From: Vibrio sp. 10N.261.45.E2
Lineage (GTDB): Bacteria > Pseudomonadota > Gammaproteobacteria > Enterobacterales > Vibrionaceae
Reading direction: 5' to 3'
DNA: 64,000 nucleotides
NCBI RefSeq assembly: GCF_002875705.1
Contig: NZ_MCZZ01000111.1
Coordinates: 113,007 to 177,006, forward strand
Under the pieces are notes generated by a model. It was not told the origin of the DNA. It saw nothing but the letters and a program-made list of their open reading frames with translations, and did not search any database. Below, one piece after another: positions 55,625-64,000 of the stretch. Position numbers and translations under genes: made by a program. The stretch's first letter is position 1. The number at the start of each line of letters is the position of its first letter.

Positions 55625-57664
55625 TCAATTTTTGTGGCGACGGTTTTGTGCGAACAGCTCTTCTACATCTTGTTTTGGCTGAGGACGATAGAAGTGGAAG
55701 CCTTGAATTGAACTACAGTTGAGGTTCGATAGCAGAGTCGCTTGCTCACTGGTTTCGACACCTTCTGCAACCACGGTTAAATCGAGAGATTTACCCAGGT
55801 TGATGATGTTTTCAATCACGGTGATTTGCTTTGGTAGGGTGTCGATATCAGAGATGAAAGCACGGTCTATCTTAAGCTCATCAATTGGGAATCGAGCAAG
55901 GTAAGACAGAGAAGAGTAACCCGTACCGAAATCATCAATCGAGAGGGCAAAGCCGAGCTTCTTGATGGCGTTCAGCATTTGAAGTGTGTGTTCACTATCA
56001 CTCATCACTGCGCTTTCTGTTAGTTCAAACGTAATTGCACTTGGGTCAAGCTCGGTCGAACGGAGTAGCTTTTCCATGTAATCAATCAGTTTAGGATTAC
56101 CAAACTGTTCTGGTGAAAGGTTGATCGCGACACGACCTGGTAGGATACCTTGCATCTTCCAGCGTTTAACCGTCGCAAATACTTCACGCATTACCACTCG
56201 GCCAAGTTGTTCAATAAGACCAGCTCGTTCTGCTACAGGGATAAATGCCGCAGGGCTAATATAGCCTTCTACAGGGTGCTTCCAGCGTACCAGAGCTTCT
56301 GCGCCATTGATGGTGAAATCTCGCGCGTTGACCTTAGGTTGATACCAAACTTCGAGTCCATTCTGTTGCAGCGCTTTTTGTAGCTCAATCTCAAGCCACA
56401 ATCGCATACGCGCTTCTTTGTTCATCTGTTCGTTGAACTTGATTAGGCGATTGCGACCACGATCTTTGGCTTCATACATTGCTGTGTCTGCATTTTGCAG
56501 CAAGATACGAGCATCAGTACCATCTTGAGGAAAGCTCACGCTACCAATTGAGCAGGCCAAGCGCTTGCTAAAGTGGTGAAGATCGAAGGGTTGATTGATC
56601 AAGGAAATGATCTTTTCAGCGAGCATTTCAGGTGTTCGTTGATGTTCAGGTTCTGGCAGGATAATACCAAACTCATCTCCACCTAAATGCCCAATCACGG
56701 CCTTACGAGGCAGTAAGCGTTTTAGGCGTGAAGCGACCTCTTTAATCACTTTGTCACCGATGTGGTGACCCAGTGAGTCATTGATATTCTTAAAGTTATC
56801 AATATCTAAGTAGAGCATCACCACCGGCGTATCGTTGTGAATAAACTGCTCAAGACGCTTGGTAAACCCAACTCGGTTGTAGAGCTTGGTTAGTGCATCG
56901 ATGTAGGCATCTTCACTGTTTGCCTGTGTATATTGTTTTGCGGGTTCTTGCGCGTCTTGGATAAGCACCAGTTGAGTGTTACTTCCAAGAACGGTGGTGG
57001 AGTCGATATTGAGCTGAACCTTACGTTCGAAGCCGCATCGGGCACCCGTTAAGCAAACCAAACCAGACTCAGAAATAATAGAGCTGAGGTTGTTATTGAA
57101 GACTGTTTTGGTTTGTTCATCGATAAATAGGCGTCCCAACTCTTCACCAATTAACTCTGTGGTTGAGTTAAAACCAAGCAAGCGTGCCGCTGCAGGGTTG
57201 GATGACAAGATGTAGTCACTTTCAACGAGCAGTAATCCGTCTGGGAGTAGGTGAGATAACTTATGGAACTTTGCTTCGGACTCTTCTAAAGAGCGGATAA
57301 GGACTTGGTTTTCTGATGTGTCGAAGGCGTGAAAGACGATGTAGTCGGTTTTGTTGCCGTTGGTCAGCGGAGATAGGCTGAAATGAAGGCTGGTATCGAG
57401 GTCAGTTTCGTTGAGAGTGACTTCGGCCTCAATCGTTTCGCCATTGAATGCACGTTCATAGTAAGGCTTAAGGTGTTGGTAGAACTGTTCGCCCAATGTT
57501 TGGCGGTCATTCATGCCTACAAGCTCTGTTTGACTCAAACCAGCAATATCACAGTAACGCTCATTCACCATAAAATAGTTATGTTGAGCATCAAGTACTG
57601 CAAAAAAGAACGGACTATTTGCAGTTAGCTGGGTAAACCAATGTTGTAATTGCTGGGGAGGCAT
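55625..57664 (-). CDS. PAS-PAS-GGDEF-EAL cyclic-di-GMP signalling protein
   Basis: A 679-aa cytoplasmic protein without membrane segments. It has two PAS domains (about 5-115 and 130-240), GGDEF (about 255-410) and EAL (about 425-675). The GGDEF signature is intact (GHLGGDEFGIIL). The EAL catalytic residues also look intact (GAEALVRW, INLSPEQFG, ELTESAV, IDDFGTGYSSL, LKIDRAF, VAEGVE). It could therefore make or degrade c-di-GMP, with PAS sensing deciding. A TTG one codon upstream is in frame; the ATG at 57664 is chosen. It is divergent from ubiT and lies next to ubiU, but no functional link is shown. Confidence 0.9.
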   Translation of the reverse strand: MPPQQLQHWFTQLTANSPFFFAVLDAQHNYFMVNERYCDIAGLSQTELVGMNDRQTLGEQFYQHLKPYYERAFNGETIEAEVTLNETDLDTSLHFSLSPLTNGNKTDYIVFHAFDTSENQVLIRSLEESEAKFHKLSHLLPDGLLLVESDYILSSNPAAARLLGFNSTTELIGEELGRLFIDEQTKTVFNNNLSSIISESGLVCLTGARCGFERKVQLNIDSTTVLGSNTQLVLIQDAQEPAKQYTQANSEDAYIDALTKLYNRVGFTKRLEQFIHNDTPVVMLYLDIDNFKNINDSLGHHIGDKVIKEVASRLKRLLPRKAVIGHLGGDEFGIILPEPEHQRTPEMLAEKIISLINQPFDLHHFSKRLACSIGSVSFPQDGTDARILLQNADTAMYEAKDRGRNRLIKFNEQMNKEARMRLWLEIELQKALQQNGLEVWYQPKVNARDFTINGAEALVRWKHPVEGYISPAAFIPVAERAGLIEQLGRVVMREVFATVKRWKMQGILPGRVAINLSPEQFGNPKLIDYMEKLLRSTELDPSAITFELTESAVMSDSEHTLQMLNAIKKLGFALSIDDFGTGYSSLSYLARFPIDELKIDRAFISDIDTLPKQITVIENIINLGKSLDLTVVAEGVETSEQATLLSNLNCSSIQGFHFYRPQPKQDVEELFAQNRRHKN

Positions 57665-57841
57665 CAAAGTACTACCAATTCTCCAAGAGCTTGAATATTC
57701 ACTATCGATAAATATTTATTACGTTTTGTGGCTATCGATATTTACCTGTGAGTGCAGCGATCCGCTGTAATTCTCATTACCTGAGTTACTATAACTGTGA
57801 TTTTCAGGATATTAAAGGTCGAGCATCAAACAGAAGTTAAT

Positions 57842-57883
57842 TTGATACATAACAGTAACTGAGATCTTAACATCATCTATGAT
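57842..57883 (+). promoter_or_regulatory. Candidate FNR class II promoter of ubiT
   Basis: TTGAT-ACAT-AACAG (57842-57855) is 8 of 10 to the FNR consensus. Its centre lies 41.5 bp before a start at about 57890 predicted from the -10 TATGAT (57878-57883). The ATG at 57879 would then be untranscribed, supporting the GTG start at 57921. Confidence 0.55.
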
Positions 57884-57920
57884 GCATTCCATATTATTGA
57901 CAAAGTTACGGATAAGTCAC

Positions 57921-58448
57921 GTGATAAACAAGATTCGCACTCAACTAGTTCAAAATGCCGCATCAATTTTGCGATCTCCAGTCCAGTTATTGCCTAAAAC
58001 AGTACAAAAAAGAGCCTTGTTGGAGGCGCTTAAGAATGTCTTCAAGGAAGCTTTAGAGGACGGTGACTTTGAGTTTTTAGAAGACAAATGGCTGAAAGTC
58101 TCAATAAAAGACATGGGGTTAAGTTGGTGTATTAGCTACAAAAATGAGCAACTGGTTGTCGCTGATAAAGAAGTAGTTGAAGACGTTAGCTTTAGCGGGA
58201 ATCTTAATGATCTTGTGTTGATTGCAGGACGCAAAGAAGACCCAGATACGCTTTTTTTCCAACGTAGATTGTCTATCGAAGGTGATACTGAGCTTGGTTT
58301 AGAAGTCAAAAACTTGATGGATAGCGTAGATCTGGACTTATTGCCGGCTCCTATGAAAACTTTGTTAAATCAATTAGCTGATTTTGTGCAGAAGGGAGTA
58401 CAATCCCCAGATACACAAAGTGAGGTAATGAATGCTTATTCGAACTGA
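57921..58448 (+). CDS. ubiT: UbiT, SCP2-domain accessory factor for oxygen-independent ubiquinone synthesis
   Basis: A 175-aa SCP2/sterol-carrier fold protein that binds lipid precursors of ubiquinone. The core ARK-type block AGRKEDPDTLFFQRRLSIEGDTELGLEVKNLMD is nearly identical to E. coli UbiT. The longest frame begins with ATG at 57879. The GTG at 57921 (VINKIRTQLVQ) is preferred because it gives the family length and has GGA 8 nt upstream. The predicted transcription start also lies after 57879. Its 3' end overlaps the yhbS homologue by 17 bp. Confidence 0.92.
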   Translation: MINKIRTQLVQNAASILRSPVQLLPKTVQKRALLEALKNVFKEALEDGDFEFLEDKWLKVSIKDMGLSWCISYKNEQLVVADKEVVEDVSFSGNLNDLVLIAGRKEDPDTLFFQRRLSIEGDTELGLEVKNLMDSVDLDLLPAPMKTLLNQLADFVQKGVQSPDTQSEVMNAYSN

Positions 58449-58935
58449 AGCACCGGCAGATATACTTGTCATTGATCGTTTATTGAAATCTGTTTTTGAA
58501 ACAGATGCTGAAGCTAACTTGGTTATGAGCTTGCGTGAGAATAGCCATTTAACGCTATCGCTGGTGGCTTGTTCTGATGAAGGCGAGGTGGTTGGTCACC
58601 TGATGTTCAGCCCTATCACTCTTGGTGATGATGATCATAACTGGCAAGGGCTTGCGCCTCTCGCTGTGAAAGAAGAGTACCGCAACCAAGGCATTGCTAA
58701 ATCTCTAGTTGAAGATGCGTTTTCCACTTTGGTCGATTTTGGTTACCCTGCTTGTGTTGTGCTTGGTGATCCTGCTTATTACAGCCGCTTTGGTTTCAAG
58801 GCTGCGAGTGAATTTGGCCTGAGCTGTGCTTGGGATGTGCCTGAAGGTGCTTTCCAAGCTATCGAGTTAGTTGAAGGTGCGCTTGCTGGTCATTCTGGTG
58901 AGATTGCTTACAGCCCTGAGTTCAACAACTTATAA
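58432..58935 (+). CDS. yhbS: GNAT family N-acetyltransferase (YhbS-like)
   Basis: A 167-aa acetyltransferase with the acetyl-CoA motif LAPLAVKEEYRNQGIAKSLVEDA and a second conserved strand CVVLGDPAYYSRFGFKAASEFGL. It overlaps ubiT by 17 bp, so translation is coupled, as in E. coli where yhbT and yhbS are adjacent. The acceptor substrate is unknown. GTAATGA-type spacing with GAGGTA upstream supports the ATG at 58432. Confidence 0.88.
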   Translation: MLIRTEAPADILVIDRLLKSVFETDAEANLVMSLRENSHLTLSLVACSDEGEVVGHLMFSPITLGDDDHNWQGLAPLAVKEEYRNQGIAKSLVEDAFSTLVDFGYPACVVLGDPAYYSRFGFKAASEFGLSCAWDVPEGAFQAIELVEGALAGHSGEIAYSPEFNNL

Positions 58936-58979
58936 GCTGATTCACTACGCAATAAGATACAAACCGATTTAGTCTAAAT

Positions 58980-59008
58980 AAAGGAGCTTGATGCTCCTTT
59001 ATTTTTTG
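58980..59008 (+). terminator. Terminator of ubiT-yhbS
   Basis: AAAGGAGC / GCTCCTTT with a 5-nt loop, then ATTTTTTG. Confidence 0.85.
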
Positions 59009-59093
59009 TTAGTATCAGCCCAACTTTGATGAGCTCGTTTTTAACTTCGCTCTAATCAGTCGCCACTATTAACCTAAGGTTGCACCGCTAGAT

Positions 59094-59492
59094 ATGTCAC
59101 AAACACACGCACAATACCTGCAAGAGATGGGCATTAGCCAATGGGAGCTGAGCCACCCAGAGCGTCTGGCGGGCTATGAATCTGAATTGACTCCGCTTTC
59201 GAGCGATTGCAAGTTACTGTTGGTTTCGCCTGAAAAGCCTCAGGAAGACCTTGCTGTGATGTTTGAGCGTGTACTCAAAAGTATCAAGCTCGACTTATCT
59301 CAAGCATTACATGTTCAGCCTCAGCACCTATCTTCTTTGGATTTAGGTTCGGTTGAGTGGATATGGTTTGCTGGCTGCGAGTCGGCTCAAGAGTTGAAAG
59401 CTAAAACATTACAATCGCCATTACTGTCTGACATTAACGGTAATAACCAACATCGCCGCGACTTATGGCAACAAATTTGTGCTTATGACTAA
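59094..59492 (+). CDS. holD: DNA polymerase III psi subunit
   Basis: A 132-aa HolD protein that links the clamp loader to chi and SSB. It begins with SQTHAQYLQEMGISQWELSHPERL, matching the N-terminal YLQEMGI-xxW-xLxxPE pattern of the family. The middle is poorly conserved, as usual for psi. It overlaps rimI by 8 bp, the classical holD-rimI pair. Confidence 0.88.
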   Translation: MSQTHAQYLQEMGISQWELSHPERLAGYESELTPLSSDCKLLLVSPEKPQEDLAVMFERVLKSIKLDLSQALHVQPQHLSSLDLGSVEWIWFAGCESAQELKAKTLQSPLLSDINGNNQHRRDLWQQICAYD

Positions 59493-59940
59493 TCAATTTT
59501 TACCAACTTCACAGCAACACCTAGACGCCATTTGGCAGATAGAGCAGGCCGCACATTCTCATCCATGGTCTGAAAATATGATCCGAGATCTCGATAGTCG
59601 AGGCGCCTGCCATCATGTTCTTGAAGTCGATGGGCAAGTAGTCGGGTACTTCTTCGCGCAAAACATTGTTGGTGAAGTCACGTTGCTTAATATCGCGGTA
59701 GACCCAAGCCAGCAAGGCAAAGGGTATGGGAAAGCGTTAACTGAACATTTTCTTGATATGTGCGAACAAGCTGATGCGGAAAGCGCTTGGCTAGAAGTTC
59801 GCGAAAGTAATGTGAACGCGTTTAATCTCTACGAAAAGGCCGGTTTCAATGAAGTTGATCGCCGTCGGAATTATTATCCCACCAAGCAAGGCAACGAAGA
59901 TGCCATCATTATGAGCTATCTTTTTATGTCTTTTAGCTAA
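59485..59940 (+). CDS. rimI: Ribosomal protein S18 alanine N-acetyltransferase
   Basis: A 151-aa GNAT enzyme that acetylates the N-terminal Ala of S18. The acetyl-CoA motif is LLNIAVDPSQQGKGYGKALTEH. The C-terminal motif ALYE-like NAFNLYEKAGFNEVDRRRNYYPT is the family signature. A GTG two codons upstream is in frame; the ATG at 59485 is preferred. It overlaps holD, so translation is coupled. Confidence 0.92.
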   Translation: MTNQFLPTSQQHLDAIWQIEQAAHSHPWSENMIRDLDSRGACHHVLEVDGQVVGYFFAQNIVGEVTLLNIAVDPSQQGKGYGKALTEHFLDMCEQADAESAWLEVRESNVNAFNLYEKAGFNEVDRRRNYYPTKQGNEDAIIMSYLFMSFS

Positions 59941-60001
59941 CTATATTGTGTCTTTTAGACGACCAGATAATTAGCGATAAAATAGGGTGTAAACTGACCC
60001 T

Positions 60002-60074
60002 TTAGAAAGTGACACGCTTTCTGTATAATCCGCACACAGAATTCAAGGGCAAGTATTATCTACTTGCCCTTTTT
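60002..60074 (+). promoter_or_regulatory. prfC promoter and terminator-like leader hairpin
   Basis: A perfect -10 TATAAT (60024-60029) has a moderate -35 TTAGAA (60002-60007), with an AGAAAG / CTTTCT inverted repeat between. About 10 nt past the expected start lies GGGCAAGTA / TACTTGCCC followed by TTTTT (60047-60074). The hairpin could end rimI transcripts, attenuate prfC, or both. Confidence 0.6.
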
Positions 60075-60100
60075 ACGCTTTAGATCAGCAAAGGGCGACT

Positions 60101-61681
60101 ATGTCTTTCCAACAAGAAGTGAGCAAACGTAGAACGTTTGCGATTATCTCTCACCCGGATGCGGGTAAAACCACGATTACTGAAAAAGTTCTTTTATTCG
60201 GAAACGCGATTCAAAAAGCGGGTACCGTAAAAGGCCGTGGCTCTAACCAGCACGCTAAATCTGACTGGATGGAGATGGAAAAAGAACGTGGTATCTCGGT
60301 AACTACGTCGGTAATGCAATTCCCATACAATGATTGCCTAGTAAACCTACTAGATACTCCAGGACACGAAGATTTCTCGGAAGATACGTACCGCACGCTA
60401 ACAGCGGTTGACTCTTGTTTGATGGTTATCGATGCAGCGAAAGGTGTCGAAGATCGTACTCGTAAACTCATGGAAGTAACACGTTTACGTGATACGCCAA
60501 TCGTAACGTTTATGAACAAACTTGACCGTGACGTTCGTGACCCAATGGAAGTGCTTGATGAAGTAGAGAGCGAGCTGGGTATGGCTTGTGCTCCAATCTC
60601 ATGGCCTATCGGTTGTGGTAAAGAGTTTAAAGGTGTTTACCACATTCACCGTGATGAAACGATCTTATATGAATCAGGCCACGGCCACGAGATCCAAGAA
60701 GTTCGTATCATTAAAGGTCTAGATAACCCTGACCTAGATGAAGCAGTTGGTGCTGATCTTGCGGAAAGCGTACGTGAAGAGTTAGAGCTTGTTATTGGTG
60801 CTTGTCCTGAGTTTGATCTCGACCTGTTCCTTGCTGGCGAACTAACACCGGTTTACTTCGGTACTGCATTAGGTAACTTTGGTGTTGACCATATGCTTGA
60901 TGGCCTAACGAAATGGGCTCCAGCTCCTCAAACGCGTCAAGCGAACGAGCGTGATGTTGAAGCGACAGAAGAGAAATTCTCTGGTTTCGTATTTAAGATC
61001 CAAGCAAACATGGACCCTAAACACCGTGACCGTATCGCTTTCATGCGTATCGTATCGGGTACTTACAACCAAGGTATGAAGATGAACCATGTTCGTACTG
61101 GTAAGAGTGTTAGTATCTCTGATGCGGTAACCTTCATGGCGGGTGACCGTGCTCGAGCTGAGAAAGCATACGCGGGTGATATTATCGGCCTGCATAACCA
61201 CGGTACTATCCAGATTGGTGATACCTTTACTCAAGGTGAGAGCCTGAAGTTCGCTGGTATTCCTAACTTCGCACCTGAGCTATTCCGTCGTATTCGTCTG
61301 CGCGATCCACTTAAGCAGAAGCAACTTCTAAAAGGCTTGGTTCAGCTTTCAGAAGAGGGCGCTGTACAAGTATTCCGTCCAATGCAGAACAACGACCTGA
61401 TCGTTGGTGCGGTTGGTGTACTTCAGTTCGACGTGGTTGTAGCGCGCTTGAAAGCAGAATACAACGTAGAAGCTATCTACGAAGGCGTTAACGTTGCAAC
61501 CGCACGCTGGGTTGAATGTGATGACGCTAAGAAACTAGAAGAATTCAAACGTAAGAACCAATCTAACCTAGCGTTAGATGGCGGTGACAACCTGTCTTAC
61601 ATTGCACCAACTATGGTGAACTTGAACCTAGCTTCTGAACGCTTCCCTGAAGTTCAGTTCCGAGCGACGCGCGAGCACTAA
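60101..61681 (+). CDS. prfC: Peptide chain release factor 3
   Basis: A 526-aa translational GTPase that recycles RF1/RF2 from terminating ribosomes. The P-loop is SHPDAGKTT, followed by [14 protein letters not shown] and [10 protein letters not shown]. Domain II and the C-terminal RF3 domain follow. The length equals the E. coli protein (529 aa) within a few residues. AAGGGCGACT before the ATG contains the ribosome binding site. Its own promoter and leader hairpin precede it. Confidence 0.96.
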   Translation: MSFQQEVSKRRTFAIISHPDAGKTTITEKVLLFGNAIQKAGTVKGRGSNQHAKSDWMEMEKERGISVTTSVMQFPYNDCLVNLLDTPGHEDFSEDTYRTLTAVDSCLMVIDAAKGVEDRTRKLMEVTRLRDTPIVTFMNKLDRDVRDPMEVLDEVESELGMACAPISWPIGCGKEFKGVYHIHRDETILYESGHGHEIQEVRIIKGLDNPDLDEAVGADLAESVREELELVIGACPEFDLDLFLAGELTPVYFGTALGNFGVDHMLDGLTKWAPAPQTRQANERDVEATEEKFSGFVFKIQANMDPKHRDRIAFMRIVSGTYNQGMKMNHVRTGKSVSISDAVTFMAGDRARAEKAYAGDIIGLHNHGTIQIGDTFTQGESLKFAGIPNFAPELFRRIRLRDPLKQKQLLKGLVQLSEEGAVQVFRPMQNNDLIVGAVGVLQFDVVVARLKAEYNVEAIYEGVNVATARWVECDDAKKLEEFKRKNQSNLALDGGDNLSYIAPTMVNLNLASERFPEVQFRATREH

Positions 61682-61718
61682 TAGCAACAGTTCTACATAA
61701 CACTGTTGAATATTATTA

Positions 61719-61750
61719 AAGCCGAATTGCTTATAGCATTCGGCTTTTTT
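61719..61750 (+). terminator. Terminator of prfC
   Basis: AAGCCGAAT / ATTCGGCTT with a 10-nt loop (further GC pairs inside), followed by six Ts. Confidence 0.88.
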
Positions 61751-61787
61751 GTTACACTAAGAGAACACCGTTTTGATGGAGTAAAGC

Positions 61788-62618
61788 GTGTTTGATCTCA
61801 ACTTAGTAAAGCCATTCCTCTCTGTATATCAACAAAGATCGATAACCAAAGCTGCTGAATCATTAGAATTAACACAGCCAGCCGTTAGCGCCGCAATCAA
61901 AAGGTTTGAAGCGGTGGTAGGCTATGCGTTGTTTGTAAGAGTAGGTCGTTCAATAGAACCAACGTCAATGGCTCACAAATTGGCAGGTCAATTATCTGAT
62001 GCTTTAGAGTTGATGGAAGGGGCTGTATCAAGAAAGCGTGATTTTACGGTTTATATGCCTGCTAACTTATTGCATAAAATGCCAATGCTTCATGGTGTCC
62101 AATTAGTCGAATCACCAATCTCTGTTGATTGCGTTGTCGAGGATATTCGACTCAACCGAGTAGACTTAGTGGTCGATACTGGTTTGCCGAAACAAGCGAG
62201 CTTAGCTTATGAGTTTGCGACAACAGATAGACTATTGTTGATGAGCGATCCCGAAATTAGTAAATTTGGTGAGCAGATTTCAATGGATGAGTTTCTTGAA
62301 GCACGGCATGTAACCTTGAAGCTACTTCGACAAGATACTCAAATAGTCGACTTTCTTTCTGAAAAGAGCTTTACTCGTGATGTGGCAATTGAAGTTCGAA
62401 ATCTAACTAACTTGATTTTAGCTGTTAAAGGGACTGACTATATTGCAGCTGTTCCGGTTAGCATGATCCATTTAGCAAAAACCATTGGCTTACAAATTCA
62501 TGAGCCTCCATTTGCGATGCGCCCGGTGGAATTCGAATTTTTCTATCACAAGAAGTATCAAACTAATGGACAACATCAAGAGTTGCGAGAGAAGCTTAAA
62601 CAGTTATTAAATAGCTAG
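61788..62618 (+). CDS. LysR-family transcriptional regulator
   Basis: A 276-aa regulator. The N-terminal winged HTH is LVKPFLSVYQQRSITKAAESLELTQPAVSAAIKRFE (about 5-40). The C-terminal co-inducer domain is shorter than usual (family about 300 aa). The start is GTG at 61788 with GGAG 6 nt upstream. Its stop shares the tetranucleotide CTAG with the stop of the convergent gene at 62615. The target and ligand are unknown. LysR proteins often act on a neighbour, but here the neighbour is convergent rather than divergent. Confidence 0.88.
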   Translation: MFDLNLVKPFLSVYQQRSITKAAESLELTQPAVSAAIKRFEAVVGYALFVRVGRSIEPTSMAHKLAGQLSDALELMEGAVSRKRDFTVYMPANLLHKMPMLHGVQLVESPISVDCVVEDIRLNRVDLVVDTGLPKQASLAYEFATTDRLLLMSDPEISKFGEQISMDEFLEARHVTLKLLRQDTQIVDFLSEKSFTRDVAIEVRNLTNLILAVKGTDYIAAVPVSMIHLAKTIGLQIHEPPFAMRPVEFEFFYHKKYQTNGQHQELREKLKQLLNS

Positions 62619-63328
62619 AAATCGAAGGCTAAACCGAATTCAACATAGTTTTTAGCTTCAGGGTATATGGTGTAGGTAACGGACGGTTTTACGTACTTCA
62701 AGTTAAAGAATACAGCGACCTCGTGATAATGGATGTTGGTCCTAGCTTCATTTCTGATATATCCAGGCCCCACAGTAGTATCATCCTTAATGTAAAAGTC
62801 TTGGGTATCTTTTTTGAATCCAATTTCTTGATTGAATTTGTAAAGAAAATCAGCATATCGAATCGGGCTCCACAGAGCTCCAGCACTATAATCGAATGTG
62901 TCAGAGGCTCTATGTTCCACACATAAGTTTGGAAGACAAGCATCGAAATCTCTATCCATATAGTTGTAGTTAATATCGCCAAGCAGTGTCCATTGTTCAT
63001 GAATCAACTTAGCAATAAAAATGCCTGTTGTGATCTCATGTTCGCTGACTTTTAAGGTGTTTTCTGTGTAGTACGTGTCCCCTTGCCAGAATGAATACCC
63101 CAACCCTGCCTGCCAGTATTCTTGAGTATCGACCTCTCCAAAAACACGCAACTTATCATTGATTTGATAGTTTATATCAAGTGTGGCAACTGTTTTTTCA
63201 TTGTCTGGGTTTTGAGATAAGCTGACGGAAAAGATATCCGTAAAACGCTCAATAGATTCAACAAGGGTGTCATTTGCAGTTGAATGAAAAGGGAAGGTGG
63301 AAGCAAGTATTAATAGAAGGCGTTTCAT
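62615..63328 (-). CDS. Unrecognised outer-membrane beta-barrel candidate
   Basis: A 237-aa protein with a probable signal peptide (about 1-18, ending HSTAN) and no recognised family. The mature part alternates hydrophobic and polar residues in strands, is rich in Tyr/Phe/Trp, and ends FGLAFDF with a terminal Phe, the mark of BAM-assembled barrels. Twelve strands or fewer would fit the size. Two cysteines (ACLPNLC) could form a disulfide in a loop. It overlaps the LysR gene by 4 bp at the 3' ends. The function is unknown. Confidence 0.7.
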   Translation of the reverse strand: MKRLLLILASTFPFHSTANDTLVESIERFTDIFSVSLSQNPDNEKTVATLDINYQINDKLRVFGEVDTQEYWQAGLGYSFWQGDTYYTENTLKVSEHEITTGIFIAKLIHEQWTLLGDINYNYMDRDFDACLPNLCVEHRASDTFDYSAGALWSPIRYADFLYKFNQEIGFKKDTQDFYIKDDTTVGPGYIRNEARTNIHYHEVAVFFNLKYVKPSVTYTIYPEAKNYVEFGLAFDF

Positions 63329-63369
63329 ATGTTAATTCCGAATCGCTTTCCTTAGCTAGTTAGTAAAAA

Positions 63370-63401
63370 CACCCGATAATAGGAGTTACTATTATCGGGT
63401 G
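63370..63401 (-). terminator. Strong terminator of the tandem-repeat protein gene
   Basis: Perfect 13-bp stem CACCCGATAATAG / CTATTATCGGGTG with a 6-nt loop, followed on the minus strand by TTTTTA. It is 24 bp past the stop of the gene ending at 63426. Confidence 0.9.
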
Positions 63402-63425
63402 AGCTGGTTTAACCTAGGCTAGTTA

Positions 63426-64000
63426 TTAGCCACGTAAACGCTGTTGAATCGCTGATTTCGCTTTCTGTAGCTTGGTTGGGTCAATAGATTGTAATTTATT
63501 GCTATCGAGCTTTCTTAGCGCCGGTTTCAAAGCTTCATTTGGAATTATGTGTCCTTGCTCATTTATAATAATTGTTTTGTCATTAATCTTTACTACTGTG
63601 ACAGTGAGATCACTGTCTTTTAAAGGGATTGTATTTGCTTCGCCAATGACTAAGCCATCCTTATTTCTGATTGTGTAAGTTACGCTATTATCATGAATTT
63701 CGGCTGTTAATGACGTAGCTTCCCCATCTACATAGATAGATCCGTCATTTCCTAGTTGAACAGATTTAAGCTCATCGTGCTCAGGCATAGTTGGCTCAGT
63801 AGGCATATCGATTGATTTGATATTGCCATTTTCGTCGATAATGATCTTTGCACCGTCTACACCAGTAACAACGTAGCCTTGAGTGGTTTCCTGAGCATGG
63901 GCGATAGTTTGACCATCTTTAGATATGACACCGTCTTTATTAACGTTGTAGTCGGTCTTTTCCCCATCAATAATAATCATACCGTTAGGCTCAACAGAAA
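63426..64000 (-). CDS. C-terminal part of an acidic tandem-repeat protein, 5' end beyond the window
   Basis: The frame stays open to base 64000 with no start required inside the window, so this is the C-terminal 190 residues of a longer protein. Two repeats of roughly 65-70 residues can be aligned: NGMIIIDGEKTDYNV... and DGSIYVDGEATSLTA.... Each has a later NKDG and a KIIIDENGNI or TIIINEQGHI block. The chain is acidic, beta-strand-like and rich in Asp-Gly turns. It ends in a helical, basic tail (KLQKAKSAIQQRLRG). No family is recognised. Surface adhesins and extracellular repeat proteins can look like this, but that is inference. Confidence 0.7.
   Translation of the reverse strand, partial: SVEPNGMIIIDGEKTDYNVNKDGVISKDGQTIAHAQETTQGYVVTGVDGAKIIIDENGNIKSIDMPTEPTMPEHDELKSVQLGNDGSIYVDGEATSLTAEIHDNSVTYTIRNKDGLVIGEANTIPLKDSDLTVTVVKINDKTIIINEQGHIIPNEALKPALRKLDSNKLQSIDPTKLQKAKSAIQQRLRG

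Noticed and set aside
59479..59487. GTG at 59479 as the rimI start
   Set aside because: It adds only two residues and increases the overlap with holD. The ATG at 59485 is the simpler start.

Overview
The window is a chromosomal segment of a marine gammaproteobacterium, almost certainly a Vibrio (species not resolved). The evidence is gene order as much as gene content. A complete chitooligosaccharide operon with the sensor ChiS beside it is followed by rsmC, hemL, erpA, an RND pump, an M23 peptidase, tyrS, dacB, an OmpU-type porin and greA, and then by the ftsH-folP-glmM-secG and rimP-nusA-infB-rbfA-truB-rpsO-pnp-nlpI housekeeping run. From memory this matches the Vibrio cholerae chromosome I order closely. 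No insertion sequence, prophage, CRISPR array or rRNA was seen.

Layout. (1) 1-13660, minus strand: a chitin-oligosaccharide operon. The order is periplasmic binding protein CBP, two permeases, two ATPases, GH9 glucosaminidase, GlcNAc kinase, GH20 hexosaminidase, GH94 chitobiose phosphorylase and a phosphohexomutase cut by the window edge. Imported (GlcNAc)n is cut from the end or phosphorolysed in the cytoplasm, then funnelled to GlcNAc-6-P. ChiS (14372-17761, minus) is the regulator. (2) 17978-29662: rsmC, an AI-2E family permease, a 41-aa membrane microprotein, hemL, erpA with an apparent IscR site, an RND efflux pair, a murein endopeptidase and tyrS. (3) 29663-34617: a CBS-less MgtE behind a long leader that may encode a regulatory peptide, then dacB, the porin and greA. 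(4) 34743-51457: RNA, translation and envelope housekeeping genes with tRNA-Leu(GAG) and initiator tRNA-fMet. (5) 51571-53448: a MarR regulator and a MATE exporter, each preceded by the same palindrome. (6) 53534-58935: ubiV and ubiU (minus) and ubiT (plus), for oxygen-independent ubiquinone synthesis, flanking a PAS-GGDEF-EAL protein. Both ubi promoters have FNR-type class II geometry. (7) 59094-61681: holD-rimI and prfC. (8) 61788-64000: a more accessory end with a LysR regulator, an unrecognised outer-membrane beta-barrel candidate and the C-terminus of a tandem-repeat protein that runs off the window.

The protein-coding content is mostly conserved and well understood, so the most interesting material is regulatory. 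It includes a leader ORF plus terminator-like hairpin before mgtE, a CGTYA box array upstream of the chitin operon, an IscR-like site on the erpA promoter, paired FNR-type promoters for ubiUV and ubiT, twin operators for the MarR/MATE pair, and a hairpin upstream of prfC whose arm could also pair with the ribosome binding site. All were found by eye; none has been folded or searched.
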